A DNA stretch of 64,000 bases from Spirochaetaceae bacterium (GCA_017618015.1 JAFZVC010000027.1:1-64000), one strand, 5' to 3'. Positions 43,608-51,998 are shown, numbered from the stretch's first letter. The notes: generated from the sequence alone by a model not told the origin. A program made the numbers and translations.

Positions 43608-43629
43608 ATGTGCGCAAGATTGCGCACAT
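43608..43629. other. Perfect 10-bp palindrome (ATGTGCGCAA arms)
   Basis: ATGTGCGCAA (43608-43617) and TTGCGCACAT (43620-43629) flank GA. It lies between the DUF4177-like gene and the terminator at 43634-43660. It could be a protein-binding site or part of the terminator; it has no T run of its own. Confidence 0.6.
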
Positions 43630-43633
43630 GAAA

Positions 43634-43667
43634 AAAGCCGGAGTTTTACGCTCCGGCTTTCGTGTTT
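43634..43667 (+). terminator. Terminator of the accessory patch
   Basis: AAAGCCGGAG (43634-43643) pairs with CTCCGGCTTT (43651-43660) over a 7-base loop and is followed by CGTGTTTT; on the minus strand the stem is followed by a T run as well. Confidence 0.8.
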
Positions 43668-44010
43668 TAAATAATCTTAGACAGTATAATTTCGACATCA
43701 GCATCTTGTCTCCATCAATGTAATAATTAAACGCAAGATATTTTCCTAATCCGTCTCCCTGTTTTAAATCTACATATTCGGTTTTATAATTGAGAATATT
43801 GAACGTGTTGTTTAGACCCACTGCCGACCTCTTTAACCTGATTATGCATAGAAAAATCCAAGCCCTGATAGCCCAACAGCGAATGAATGTCGCTGACGTG
43901 AGCAATCAGGTCGTACAGAGTCCCCTGCACGAACGCTGCTTGGATTCTTATGACATTTTACTACAAAATTCGGATATGATACATATTTTTTTTCGTAGTT
44001 TTTTTATTCT
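43668..44010 (-). pseudogene. Possible gene remnant, unrecognised
   Basis: Part of the ~510-bp stretch between the DUF4177-like gene and the next lipoprotein. On the minus strand two protein-like frames follow one another: one from about 43960 to 43800 (LYDLIAHVSDIHSLLGYQ, GLDFSMHNQVKEV) and another from about 43830 to 43670 (YKTEYVDLKQGDGLGKYLAF, YYIDGDKMLMSKLY), as if one gene were broken by a frameshift. Neither has a ribosome site and I do not recognise the family. The rest of the stretch holds the palindrome, a terminator and the promoter at 44014. Confidence 0.3.
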
Positions 44011-44013
44011 ACC

Positions 44014-44041
44014 CTGAAAATAAAAAAATCTGCGCTATAAT
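44014..44041 (+). promoter_or_regulatory. Promoter of the small lipoprotein gene
   Basis: CTGAAA (44014-44019), 16 bp, TATAAT (44036-44041). The leader carries a small hairpin (GTCTG/CAGAC, 44053-44067) just before the ribosome site AAGGAG. Confidence 0.5.
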
Positions 44042-44084
44042 GTTTTTTATGGTCTGAATAACAGACTGAAGGAGATTTATTTAA

Positions 44085-44450
44085 ATGAAAAAGGCTTTAG
44101 TAGTTCTTTTTGTGTTGATGCTTGCAGTTTGCCTGACAAGTTGTGGTGGGGATGCTGAGGAAGTTGGTTCATACGACCTTGAATCCATGTCAGAAGGTGG
44201 ACAGACAATGTCTATGAAAGATCTTAAAGATCTTTATTCAGCGATGGGAGAGACACTCCCAGAATTCGGACTTACTCTTAACAAAGACGGTACAGGTAAA
44301 ATGGTTGTAATGGGCGAAACAAAAGAAATAACATGGGATGCCAAAGCAAAGACAATGACAGCTGACGGAGAAAGCATAAAATATACTTTCAAAGACAAGA
44401 AGATAACAATTTCTGAAGATGGTCAGACAATGGTTTTCGTAAAGAAATAA
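44085..44450 (+). CDS. Small lipoprotein with a lipocalin-like beta domain
   Basis: 121 residues with AAGGAG upstream. The signal MKKALVVLFVLMLAVCLTSC ends in a clear lipobox (LTSC), Cys 20 being lipidated. The mature ~100 residues alternate strands and turns (LNKDGTGKMVVMGETKEITW, KTMTADGESIKYTFKDKKIT), the pattern of short lipocalin-like or META-like stress proteins common in gut bacteria. Specific function unknown. It is monocistronic, with its own promoter and terminator. Confidence 0.75.
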   Translation: MKKALVVLFVLMLAVCLTSCGGDAEEVGSYDLESMSEGGQTMSMKDLKDLYSAMGETLPEFGLTLNKDGTGKMVVMGETKEITWDAKAKTMTADGESIKYTFKDKKITISEDGQTMVFVKK

Positions 44451-44470
44451 CGAATTGTTCATTATAAAGA

Positions 44471-44506
44471 AAACCTCCTGCTTCAATTAGAAACAGGAGG
44501 TTTTTT
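44471..44506 (+). terminator. Terminator of the small lipoprotein gene
   Basis: AAACCTCCTG (44471-44480) pairs with CAGGAGGTTT (44494-44503) and is followed by TTTTTT. It could also serve the converging phosphonopyruvate decarboxylase transcript. Confidence 0.9.
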
Positions 44507-44542
44507 ATGCTTATTGCACTTCCATCGAGTTGTACTTGAACA

Positions 44543-45664
44543 TTACAGTGTTTTTAGATAATCCATAAAGTTCTGCTTGTTTTCAAGAGCGGTCGTTGTC
44601 GGGCGACCTAAATCGTCCCTTGCACCTATAGAACACTTCACTTCTATCAAACTCAGACATCCACGGTTCTTTGCAGCTTCAAGTTCTGCGTCCAGTTTTT
44701 CAAAACTATCAACGCTTACTGCATACGGATATCCGCACGCTTTGGCGACGGCGACTAAATCTATGTTGCCAGCAACTGTTGGCATTCCACCTACGGTTTC
44801 GTGCGCACCGTTGTTTATTACGACGTGTATCATGTTTTTAGGCTTGTTCGCCCCTAAAACCGCCATAGAACCCATGTGCATAAGGACAGCGCCGTCGCCG
44901 TCAACACACCACACCCTTGTTTCTGGCTTGTTTATGGCAACTCCCAGTGCAATTGACGAACTGTGTCCCATTGAGCCGACTGTAAGGAAGTCGTATTTAT
45001 GGCTCTGTCCGTTAGCGACACGCGTCTCAAAAAGCTCGCGGCTGGCTTTTCCAGTTGTACTTACAATCGGGTCTTCGCCGCTCGCCTTTACGATGTGCTG
45101 TATTATCTCTTCGCGAACCATTGTGTTGTCATTTTTATAGACCACTTTCTCATCATAGGAAAGTGCGCTTTTTCTTATGACGAAAGCAACATCTTTACCA
45201 GCTGCCAAAACTGAACGAAATGCTTCCATAGCGGCTGCAACTTCTTCATCGGTTGTTTCTTTGCCAATAACGAACGTCTTTATATCCATGTCTTCAAGGA
45301 GTTTTACGGTTACTTCACCCTGATAGATATGCTGCGGCTCGTCATGAACGCCAGGCTCACCACGCCAGCCGACAACAAAAACTACAGGGATTGCATATAC
45401 CTTGTCGTTCAAAAGAGACGCTACTGGGTTTATTATGTTGCCCTCGCCTGAGTTCTGCATATACACGACAGGAACTTTACCAGTCGCAAGATGATAACCC
45501 GCCGCAAGAGCCGTGCAGTTTCCCTCATTTGCCGCGATTATGTGATGCTTAGGATCTATGCCGTATGTGTTCATCAGATAATTACACAACGCTTTAAGCT
45601 GGCTGTCAGGAACACCTGTATAAAAATCGGAGTTTATAATCTCAACAAGTTTTTCTACTTTCAT
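44543..45664 (-). CDS. aepY: Phosphonopyruvate decarboxylase
   Basis: 373 residues. The TPP-enzyme halves are visible: DFYTGVPDSQLKALCNYL and NEGNCTALAAGYHLATG at the N-terminus, and the TPP-Mg site WCVDGDGAVLMHMGSMAVLG with NNGAHETVGGMPTVA near the C-terminus. These phrases are typical of Ppd/AepY rather than sulfopyruvate decarboxylase. It turns phosphonopyruvate into phosphonoacetaldehyde, pulling the unfavourable PepM reaction forward. It follows the PepM gene by 24 bp, last in the operon aminotransferase-PepM-Ppd. Confidence 0.92.
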   Translation of the reverse strand: MKVEKLVEIINSDFYTGVPDSQLKALCNYLMNTYGIDPKHHIIAANEGNCTALAAGYHLATGKVPVVYMQNSGEGNIINPVASLLNDKVYAIPVVFVVGWRGEPGVHDEPQHIYQGEVTVKLLEDMDIKTFVIGKETTDEEVAAAMEAFRSVLAAGKDVAFVIRKSALSYDEKVVYKNDNTMVREEIIQHIVKASGEDPIVSTTGKASRELFETRVANGQSHKYDFLTVGSMGHSSSIALGVAINKPETRVWCVDGDGAVLMHMGSMAVLGANKPKNMIHVVINNGAHETVGGMPTVAGNIDLVAVAKACGYPYAVSVDSFEKLDAELEAAKNRGCLSLIEVKCSIGARDDLGRPTTTALENKQNFMDYLKTL

Positions 45665-45688
45665 ACTTCTTCCTTATACACCTTCGTA

Positions 45689-46984
45689 TTAAAGCTCATC
45701 GATAAGCGTAATTATCTGCTTAATAGGCATAAGCCTGTCATCAACTTCTTTCGCACGATGATATTTAAGAATATCTTTTGCTGTCTGCTGCATTGCAGGG
45801 AAAGCGCTTCTTGTAAGCTGGTTCGCGTAAATAACGATATTCACACCATGCTGCGTAAGCTCTTCTTCTGTAATTGTGTTGAATGAAGATGGTACAACAA
45901 CGATAGGTGTCTTTTTATCTTGTTCACGGAATTTATCGCAGAACTCAAGGATTTCATCTGGTTCTTTTTTGCGGCTGTGAATCATGATTCCGTCAGCACC
46001 AGCCTTAACGAAAGCGAACGCTCTGTTAAGAGCATCATCCATTCCGCGTTCCAAAATAAGGCTTTCGATACGGGCGATAATCATAAAATCATCTGTAAGC
46101 TGAGCTTGCTTTCCCGCTGCAATTTTCGCGCTGAATTCCTCAATTGAAGCCTGTGTCTGCTGAACTTCGGTACCAAAAAGGCTGTTCTTTTTCAAGCCGG
46201 TTTTATCCTCGATTATGACTGCACTTACACCCATACGCTCCAAAGTGCGGACATTGTAAACGAAATGCTCCGTAAGTCCGCCTGTGTCGCCATCAAGGAT
46301 AATAGGCTTTGTTGTGACTTCCATTATGTCGTCGATGGTTCTAAGGCGGCTGCTCATGTCTACAAGCTCAATATCAGGTTTACCCTTTGCTGTACTGTCA
46401 CAAAGTGAAGAAACCCACATTGCATCGAACTGGTCAAGCTTTCCGTTGTTCTCAACGACTGTTTTTTCGGCGATAAGTCCTGTAAGACCGCTATGTGCCT
46501 CAATCGTCTTAACGACAGGACACATTTCAATGAGCTGGCGAAGTCTTTTCCGTCTGTATTCCGGCATGGCAAGCTTTTCTTTAAGCTGGTCATCAATCTT
46601 TTTTATTGCTGGATTGTATGTGTATTTAACTTCTATAAGCTTTCCACCGTACTCAGAAAGCAGCTTTACTACATTGTCGCGGATTGCGCTCTCTGGTCCT
46701 TCTTTCCAGTTATCACCATGAACGACATAATCAGGGTGAAGATTCTTTATAACGTCGTCATACATTATGCTGTTCTGCACGATAACCTGGTCAACACCAT
46801 CAAGGCTTTCATAAAGCTGTATGCGTTCCTTAAGGTTTTTTGTCGGGAACTTGTTGTAGCGAATCAATGCTTCGTCTGAAAGTGCACCAATAATAACTTT
46901 TCCGTATTTATGAGCACTCTCAATGACATTCAAATGTCCGTCATGGATAACATCCGTACAAAAGACTGTATATACTGTTTTCAT
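45689..46984 (-). CDS. aepX: Phosphoenolpyruvate mutase with N-terminal cytidylyltransferase-like domain
   Basis: 431 residues in two parts. Residues 1-135 are a nucleotidyltransferase of the HxGH class: VYTVFCTDVIHDGHLNVIES, ALIRYNKFPTKNLKERIQLY, VVHGDNWK. Residues ~145-431 are PEP mutase with ILDGDTGG (metal-binding Asp) and the signature EDKX5NS (EDKTGLKKNS), which separates mutase from isocitrate-lyase relatives. The mutase makes the C-P bond. The fused domain suggests linked activation with a nucleotide. It lies between the aminotransferase (51 bp upstream) and Ppd. Confidence 0.92.
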   Translation of the reverse strand: MKTVYTVFCTDVIHDGHLNVIESAHKYGKVIIGALSDEALIRYNKFPTKNLKERIQLYESLDGVDQVIVQNSIMYDDVIKNLHPDYVVHGDNWKEGPESAIRDNVVKLLSEYGGKLIEVKYTYNPAIKKIDDQLKEKLAMPEYRRKRLRQLIEMCPVVKTIEAHSGLTGLIAEKTVVENNGKLDQFDAMWVSSLCDSTAKGKPDIELVDMSSRLRTIDDIMEVTTKPIILDGDTGGLTEHFVYNVRTLERMGVSAVIIEDKTGLKKNSLFGTEVQQTQASIEEFSAKIAAGKQAQLTDDFMIIARIESLILERGMDDALNRAFAFVKAGADGIMIHSRKKEPDEILEFCDKFREQDKKTPIVVVPSSFNTITEEELTQHGVNIVIYANQLTRSAFPAMQQTAKDILKYHRAKEVDDRLMPIKQIITLIDEL

Positions 46985-47035
46985 TCTAATTCCTTTACGC
47001 TTAGTTTTTTCGAATCCGGTATGATGCGCCGTGCT

Positions 47036-48169
47036 CTAAGAGTTGTATTTAACAGGAACGGTGACATCGTATGTTTTAAGAGCTTCTTTGAACACAACAA
47101 AAAAATCTTTGATGTCCGGAGCATCAATTGCTCCAAGCGCACATAATCTGAATGTATTTGTCGTGCTGATTTTTCCCGGATAAATTGTGAAGCCACGTTC
47201 GTAACAATAATCGTGAATCTTCTCAAAACTCCAGTTCGGGTCATCAGGATAAATTGCAGAGGAAACAAGCCCTGTTCTCCATTCCGGCTTTATAACCTGT
47301 TTGAAGCCCAGCTCATCAAGACCTCCATTTATAGCGTTGAATACGCGCGTGTGCCTTGCCCACTTTGCCTCTTCGCCTTCTTTCCAGTATTCCTTAAGAG
47401 CCTGTATCGTTGCGTAAATCGTCTGTACTGGCGGGGTAAAATGCATTTCGCCTGTTTTTTCAAAATACTCGTACTGCAAATAGAGGTTGCAGTAATAACT
47501 TCGCCTTGGAAACTGCTTTGACTGCTCAATTATGGCGCGATTACCGACAACAAATGAAAGACCCGTAAACGCCATAAGACCTTTCTGGGCGCTTGCCATA
47601 CAGAAGTCGATATTGTTTTCTTCAATGTTTATAGGACGCATTGCATACGTAGAAGTTGTATCGACCGTATAAATTGCTCCATACTTGTGCGCAAGGGCAC
47701 CAATTTCGCGTATCGGGTTAAGGATACCTGTACCAGTTTCGTTGTGCGTAGTGTGAACAAGCCCGATATCAGGATTGTTTTTCAGGGTTTCTTCTACTAA
47801 AGCCAAGTCTGGGCGCTGATCAACCGGAAAAGAAAGGTTGATGTGCGGAAGTCCGTAATACTGGCAGATTTCAACAGCCCTAGTGCTGTATGCTCCGTTG
47901 TTTACGACAAGAACTTTTTTTCCTTCCGGAAGAAGGCTGTTTATACATACGTCGATATTGACTGTTCCACTTCCACAAAAAAGTACGCTCGTGTATTTGT
48001 TCAAGTCTCCATGAACAATTTTGACAAGGTCTTCTCGTAACCCTTTCATTAACGATGCAAATTCTTTTTCTCTAGGGCAGATGTCCGGAACTACTTGTGC
48101 GTACTTAACGCTGTCTGTCGTAGTTGATGGTCCTGGATTAAGAAGAATGTTTCTTTTTACTGATTCCAT
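47036..48169 (-). CDS. 2-aminoethylphosphonate-pyruvate aminotransferase-type enzyme
   Basis: 377 residues from ATG 48169, eight bases after AGGAG (an ATG at 48175 abuts it). It is a class V PLP aminotransferase: RNILLNPGPSTTTDSVKYAQ at the N-terminus, VLFCGSGTVNIDVC, HTTHNETGTGILNPI, and the PLP lysine in CMASAQKGLMAFTGL (~residue 190). It would convert phosphonoacetaldehyde to 2-aminoethylphosphonate in the biosynthetic direction (AepZ/PhnW type). A strong terminator separates it from the permease gene upstream, so it starts its own transcript. Confidence 0.88.
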   Translation of the reverse strand: MESVKRNILLNPGPSTTTDSVKYAQVVPDICPREKEFASLMKGLREDLVKIVHGDLNKYTSVLFCGSGTVNIDVCINSLLPEGKKVLVVNNGAYSTRAVEICQYYGLPHINLSFPVDQRPDLALVEETLKNNPDIGLVHTTHNETGTGILNPIREIGALAHKYGAIYTVDTTSTYAMRPINIEENNIDFCMASAQKGLMAFTGLSFVVGNRAIIEQSKQFPRRSYYCNLYLQYEYFEKTGEMHFTPPVQTIYATIQALKEYWKEGEEAKWARHTRVFNAINGGLDELGFKQVIKPEWRTGLVSSAIYPDDPNWSFEKIHDYCYERGFTIYPGKISTTNTFRLCALGAIDAPDIKDFFVVFKEALKTYDVTVPVKYNS

Positions 48170-48248
48170 GTTCATCTCCTGTTGTTCAACTTTTATGATG
48201 ATTGTTTCATGCTATCATTTAAAACATCTTTTTGGAACAGGAAATGGT

Positions 48249-48300
48249 AAAAAAAAACAAAAAAACGGGGAAAACTGTTCAAAAACCAAGTTTTCCCCGT
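48249..48300 (-). terminator. Intrinsic terminator splitting the phosphonate cluster
   Basis: ACGGGGAAAACT (48265-48276) pairs with AGTTTTCCCCGT (48289-48300), a 12-bp stem; on the minus strand it runs into a long T tract (complement of 48249-48264). It ends the cytidylyltransferase-permease transcript before the aminotransferase gene. Confidence 0.88.
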
Positions 48301-48360
48301 CTTCTTATAACTAAAATGTATTTTTACTCTACAAAAAAGTGTTCAGTTTGTTATTCTTCG

Positions 48361-49833
48361 TTATTCCGCAGTAAAGAACTTGCGCTCCTTAAGATAGAAT
48401 ATAATACCCAAAGCAACCCAGATTACGAGCATTATATAGCTTTCTTTTCCAAAGTGAACGCCAGAAAGTCCTGGAATCGGGATAAGCTGAAGAACCATGA
48501 ACGTCACAGAGAAAATAACGCCGATTATAGCCATAATCTTAAGGAACGTGGTAGCGTCCTTGTTGCGGCGGGCGGTAACCAATGTACTTGCGCAAGTGAA
48601 GAAATAGCCGATAGAAGCCCCGATAGCACTCATGTCAACGAACCAGCCCAATGCCTCGCGTCCAAGAATAGGTCCTGAAAGCGATACGATAACGCAGAAA
48701 ATCATTGCGTTTTTTGGGGTTCCATATTTCTTGTCAACTTTACCGAACCAAGAAGGCAGGTAACCGTCGCGGCTCATAGAATACATAAGACGTGAGGATG
48801 CGAGGTAGAAGCCCATGATACCGGAAAGAACAGCGCAGGAAACACCAACGCCGATAAGCACCTTACCGAATGTTCCAAGCAGCTCGTCCGCCGCAATAAG
48901 AAGAACCCACTCGCCAGCCATTACGCGGTCTGGCCAGTTCGTAAGAGCGGCAGCAGCAACTGTGTTGTTGGAAATGTATACGAAGCATCCGAAAATGATT
49001 GCAATAATCATTATGAAACTTACTTTTTTGAACGAGAAGTTGAACTCTTCCGCAGCCTGAGGAATCGCATCGAAACCGACATAAGCCCAAGGCGCAATGG
49101 CAAAGGTAGCAAGAATAGCAGAAAGAATTCCAACCGTTCCAGCATGTGCGAACGGATCTATCGTGCTTGTTGTAGCCTTTGCAGCAATAGCGGCGCTCTT
49201 GTCAAAGCCCCAAATTGGCTCCATGTTTATGCCCTTTGCCTTTGCGCTGAAAACTCCGGCGAGGCACAATGTAAATACGCAGATTACAAGGAGTGAAGAA
49301 AGGATTGTCTGTACGAAAGCAGCCTTCTGGACACCGATTATATTCAGATATCCGAAAAGAAGAAGAATGAACATCGCCAAAAGCATTTCGCCTAGGTAAA
49401 TGTCAAAACCAGCAATAGTATAGTGGAATCCCCACTTGAGGATATCCGCTGAACCGTCCAGACCGTCAACAATAAGACCGATTGCCGTACTGTTCATCGG
49501 TACATTCGTAAGGTATGCAACAACAAGGAACCATCCGCACACAAAAGCCATGTTCTTTCCGAAACACATTTTTGTGAACGTGAACTCACCACCCGCCTTA
49601 GGATACTTTGGAACCATGTAAGCATAAGAGAACGCTATGATTATCATAACAAGCGCACCCATAGCCATTGCTATTGCGGTTCCTGCAACACCAGAATTAG
49701 GAAGGAACTTTTTTCCAGGGTTTATGAACGAACCCCATCCAATAACACATCCAAAGGCAATTGCCCATACGTGCATTGGCGACAATTTTCTCTGCAACTG
49801 AGTAGTCTCAGTTGCTATTGTCTGTTTGTCCAT
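48361..49833 (-). CDS. APC-superfamily amino acid/amine permease
   Basis: 490 residues with about 12 membrane segments. The first helix has the APC signature AIAFGCVIGWGSFINPG, then AGTAIAMAMGALVMIIIAFSYAYMV-type TM2 and PKAGGEFTFTKMCFG; ATFAIAPWAYVGFDAIPQAAEE is the TM6 unwound region. Such carriers import amino acids, ethanolamine or polyamines. Placement between an activation enzyme and the phosphonate biosynthesis genes suggests uptake of a related amine head group, which is inference. Transcribed after the HTH-cytidylyltransferase gene (42 bp gap). Confidence 0.88.
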   Translation of the reverse strand: MDKQTIATETTQLQRKLSPMHVWAIAFGCVIGWGSFINPGKKFLPNSGVAGTAIAMAMGALVMIIIAFSYAYMVPKYPKAGGEFTFTKMCFGKNMAFVCGWFLVVAYLTNVPMNSTAIGLIVDGLDGSADILKWGFHYTIAGFDIYLGEMLLAMFILLLFGYLNIIGVQKAAFVQTILSSLLVICVFTLCLAGVFSAKAKGINMEPIWGFDKSAAIAAKATTSTIDPFAHAGTVGILSAILATFAIAPWAYVGFDAIPQAAEEFNFSFKKVSFIMIIAIIFGCFVYISNNTVAAAALTNWPDRVMAGEWVLLIAADELLGTFGKVLIGVGVSCAVLSGIMGFYLASSRLMYSMSRDGYLPSWFGKVDKKYGTPKNAMIFCVIVSLSGPILGREALGWFVDMSAIGASIGYFFTCASTLVTARRNKDATTFLKIMAIIGVIFSVTFMVLQLIPIPGLSGVHFGKESYIMLVIWVALGIIFYLKERKFFTAE

Positions 49834-49875
49834 TTTGCTTTTACCTCTCGTTTAAGCAATTATTTTATGGTGATG

Positions 49876-50772
49876 TTAGACATCATACGTTTTATCTATA
49901 GCTTTAAGCTCTTTGAACGTATCGATCTCCACAATGTCCTCGTCAAAGCATTCCCGTACTTCAACGGAATAATGTTCTTTTTTGTACACAAGCGGAACCT
50001 GCTCCCAATAGCGTTCTTTTCCACCTGGTGACTGATAAACATCAGGAATATCAACGGAAAGCCTGTGGCCATCGGCTTCGTTCCAATAGGAAATACCGAC
50101 CATCTGCCATACATTGCCACCCTGTCCACCGACTTTTTCTTCGGTAATAATGCCGTCTTTGACTTCGAAGCACCAGTCATCGGTACGCTCTTTTTTGATG
50201 GCAAGAAAATCAGATGAGTAGTGATATTTTTTGATTATTTTAGGATTAGAAATCAAAAGGTCAGCTTCAAAAACGTAAGTATTAGAAAGCATGTAGCGGG
50301 CAATCATAGATGAACTGATGTTGTTTGCCTCGTTGTAAACAGGGTTTTCTAAGAATTTTATCATAGGATATTTGTACAGAAGCTGATCGAACTGTTCTGC
50401 AAGATATCCGCGAACGATGAAAATTTCGTTGATTCCAGCTTCCAAACAAGCATCTATTAAGTGGTCAATGATGCGGACGCCGTGAACACGAACGAGTGGT
50501 TTTGGCGTGTTGAATGTAATAGGGACAAGTCTGGAACCGAATCCAGCTGCAATAAAAACAGCGCGTTTTGCACGATAAGGTTCCAATGCATTTATTCCAT
50601 TGTTAGTGATTGTTCCGTTACTCACTAAGTCCAAATCTGTTAGTTCTTTTATTGTTCGGTTGATTGTTCCGAGTGAATGTTTTGTGAGTTTTTCCAGATC
50701 GCGTTGAGTTAAGGCAGTCTTACTTGTTGCCATAGTCTCAAGGATATCAAATTGTTTTCGTGTAAGTTCCAT
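49876..50772 (-). CDS. Winged-helix/nucleotidyltransferase fusion (LicC/PntC-like cytidylyltransferase)
   Basis: 298 residues. Residues 1-65 are a MarR-like winged helix (KQFDILETMATSKTALTQRD, HSLGTINRTIKELTDLDLVS). From ~70 there is a sugar/choline-phosphate nucleotidyltransferase: AVFIAAGFGSRLVPITFNTP with KPLV, LEAGINEIFIVRGYLAEQFD, NEANNISSS and FEADLLISNP. This matches LicC (CTP:phosphocholine) and PntC, the CTP:2-aminoethylphosphonate cytidylyltransferase described in treponemes. With PepM, Ppd and an AEP aminotransferase downstream, CMP-AEP synthesis is the best guess. The helix may let the enzyme or its substrate regulate the locus. Its promoter suggests a leaderless message. Confidence 0.88.
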   Translation of the reverse strand: MELTRKQFDILETMATSKTALTQRDLEKLTKHSLGTINRTIKELTDLDLVSNGTITNNGINALEPYRAKRAVFIAAGFGSRLVPITFNTPKPLVRVHGVRIIDHLIDACLEAGINEIFIVRGYLAEQFDQLLYKYPMIKFLENPVYNEANNISSSMIARYMLSNTYVFEADLLISNPKIIKKYHYSSDFLAIKKERTDDWCFEVKDGIITEEKVGGQGGNVWQMVGISYWNEADGHRLSVDIPDVYQSPGGKERYWEQVPLVYKKEHYSVEVRECFDEDIVEIDTFKELKAIDKTYDV

Positions 50773-50777
50773 TGTTT

Positions 50778-50808
50778 ATTTTAGTCTCACTTGGCGCTGT
50801 TTTGTCAA
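50778..50808 (-). promoter_or_regulatory. Promoter of the HTH-cytidylyltransferase gene (leaderless layout)
   Basis: TTGACA (50803-50808), 19 bp (long), TAAAAT (50778-50783), five bases, ATG 50772. There is no ribosome site. Confidence 0.45.
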
Positions 50809-50956
50809 GATTTATTCTGTTGTTTTTGTACAGTTTTTTATCAATTTGAACAAAAAAACGCTTATTTCCACGATGTGATAAAATCGCTTATTGTTTGAAT
50901 ATATAAATAATTAACCAACCCATACATGATAAACACCTTTGTTCATTTATTGTCTA

Positions 50957-50985
50957 TTGTTTTTTCGCGTAAGGAGGTGTATACT
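50957..50985 (+). promoter_or_regulatory. Promoter of the opp operon
   Basis: TTGTTT (50957-50962), 17 bp, TATACT (50980-50985), leaving a leader of about 65 bases that ends in the ribosome site AAGGAGAG before oppB. The region 50809-50956 is AT rich with nothing else recognisable. Confidence 0.55.
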
Positions 50986-51059
50986 AATACAGTTTTGTGT
51001 TTTCAAATAAAGGAAAAAAAATAGGTTCGCAAAACAAAAATAAAAAAGGAGAGCAGTAA

Positions 51060-51971
51060 ATGACACGGTATATACTAAAAAGAATTGCTCTTGCTGTTTT
51101 AACGGTTTTCTTGATTTGTGTTATTACTTTCTTTTTAATGAACGCTATCCCCGGAGGTCCTTTTAATAAAGAAAAGGCTCTGAGTGAAGCTACAATGGAA
51201 GCGTTGAACGCTCGGTATAATTTGGATAAACCGCTTACAACACAGTTTGTTCTGTATATGAAAGGACTTTTGAAGGGTGATTTTGGTGTAAGCCTTAAAA
51301 ACGGACGCGAAATTAAAGATATCATCGGTGAGTCGTTCCCGATTTCGTGCCGACTTGGTCTTACTGCAGTATTTATCGCGCTTATTCTTGGCACTGTTTT
51401 CGGCAGTCTTGCCGCTCTTATGCGCAACAAACTTCCAGACCGCATCATCATCTTCTTTTCTACATTATTTACGGCAGTACCGAGCTTTGTTCTTGCGACG
51501 TTGTTGCTGCTTGTGTTCAGTATAAAACTAGGTTGGGTTCCAGTTTGGAGCGCGACAGAAACGCATTACACACTTCCTGTTATCGCTTTGTGCGCATACC
51601 CAATGGCATATACAACTCGTCTTGCAAAAACAAGTATGCTCGATGCACTTAGCCAGGATTACATCCGCACAGCAAAAGCAAAAGGTGTTATGAAGTGGAA
51701 GGTGATTTTCAAGCATGCTCTTAGAAACTCACTTCTTCCTGTTATAACGTATGCTGGCCCGGAAATTGCATATATCATCACAGGTTCAATGGTCGTTGAG
51801 ACTATTTTTACGGTTGGCGGTATCGGTTCAAAGTTCGTAAGCGCAATCTCGAACAGAGACTACACAATGATTATGGCAACGACAATCTTCCTTGCGACGC
51901 TCATGGTCATAGCGAACTTGCTTTGTGACTTGATGTATAAACTTGTTGATCCGCGCATCAAGTACGAATAA
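51060..51971 (+). CDS. oppB: Oligopeptide/dipeptide ABC transporter permease OppB
   Basis: 303 residues, standard size. The N-terminal helix RIALAVLTVFLICVITFFLM is followed by the OppB phrase IPGGPF and YNLDKPLTTQFVLYMKGLL, then LGTVFGSLAALMRNK, the EAA loop (YIRTAKAKGVMKWKVIFKHA, LRNSLLPV) that contacts the ATPases, and VVETIFTVGGIGSKFV. With OppC it makes the membrane channel. First gene of oppBCDFA. Confidence 0.95.
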   Translation: MTRYILKRIALAVLTVFLICVITFFLMNAIPGGPFNKEKALSEATMEALNARYNLDKPLTTQFVLYMKGLLKGDFGVSLKNGREIKDIIGESFPISCRLGLTAVFIALILGTVFGSLAALMRNKLPDRIIIFFSTLFTAVPSFVLATLLLLVFSIKLGWVPVWSATETHYTLPVIALCAYPMAYTTRLAKTSMLDALSQDYIRTAKAKGVMKWKVIFKHALRNSLLPVITYAGPEIAYIITGSMVVETIFTVGGIGSKFVSAISNRDYTMIMATTIFLATLMVIANLLCDLMYKLVDPRIKYE

Positions 51972-51998
51972 AACACGAGTAGTTCAAAGGGTATATAA

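Noticed and set aside
43603-43905. 100-codon minus-strand frame as an intact gene
   Set aside because: No ribosome site, it crosses a terminator stem and a palindrome, and its best protein-like part continues in another frame; kept only as a possible remnant.
50971-50979. AGGAGGTG as a ribosome site upstream of opp
   Set aside because: It lies before the -10 of the opp promoter and no start codon follows at a suitable distance; oppB has its own AAGGAG at about 51045.
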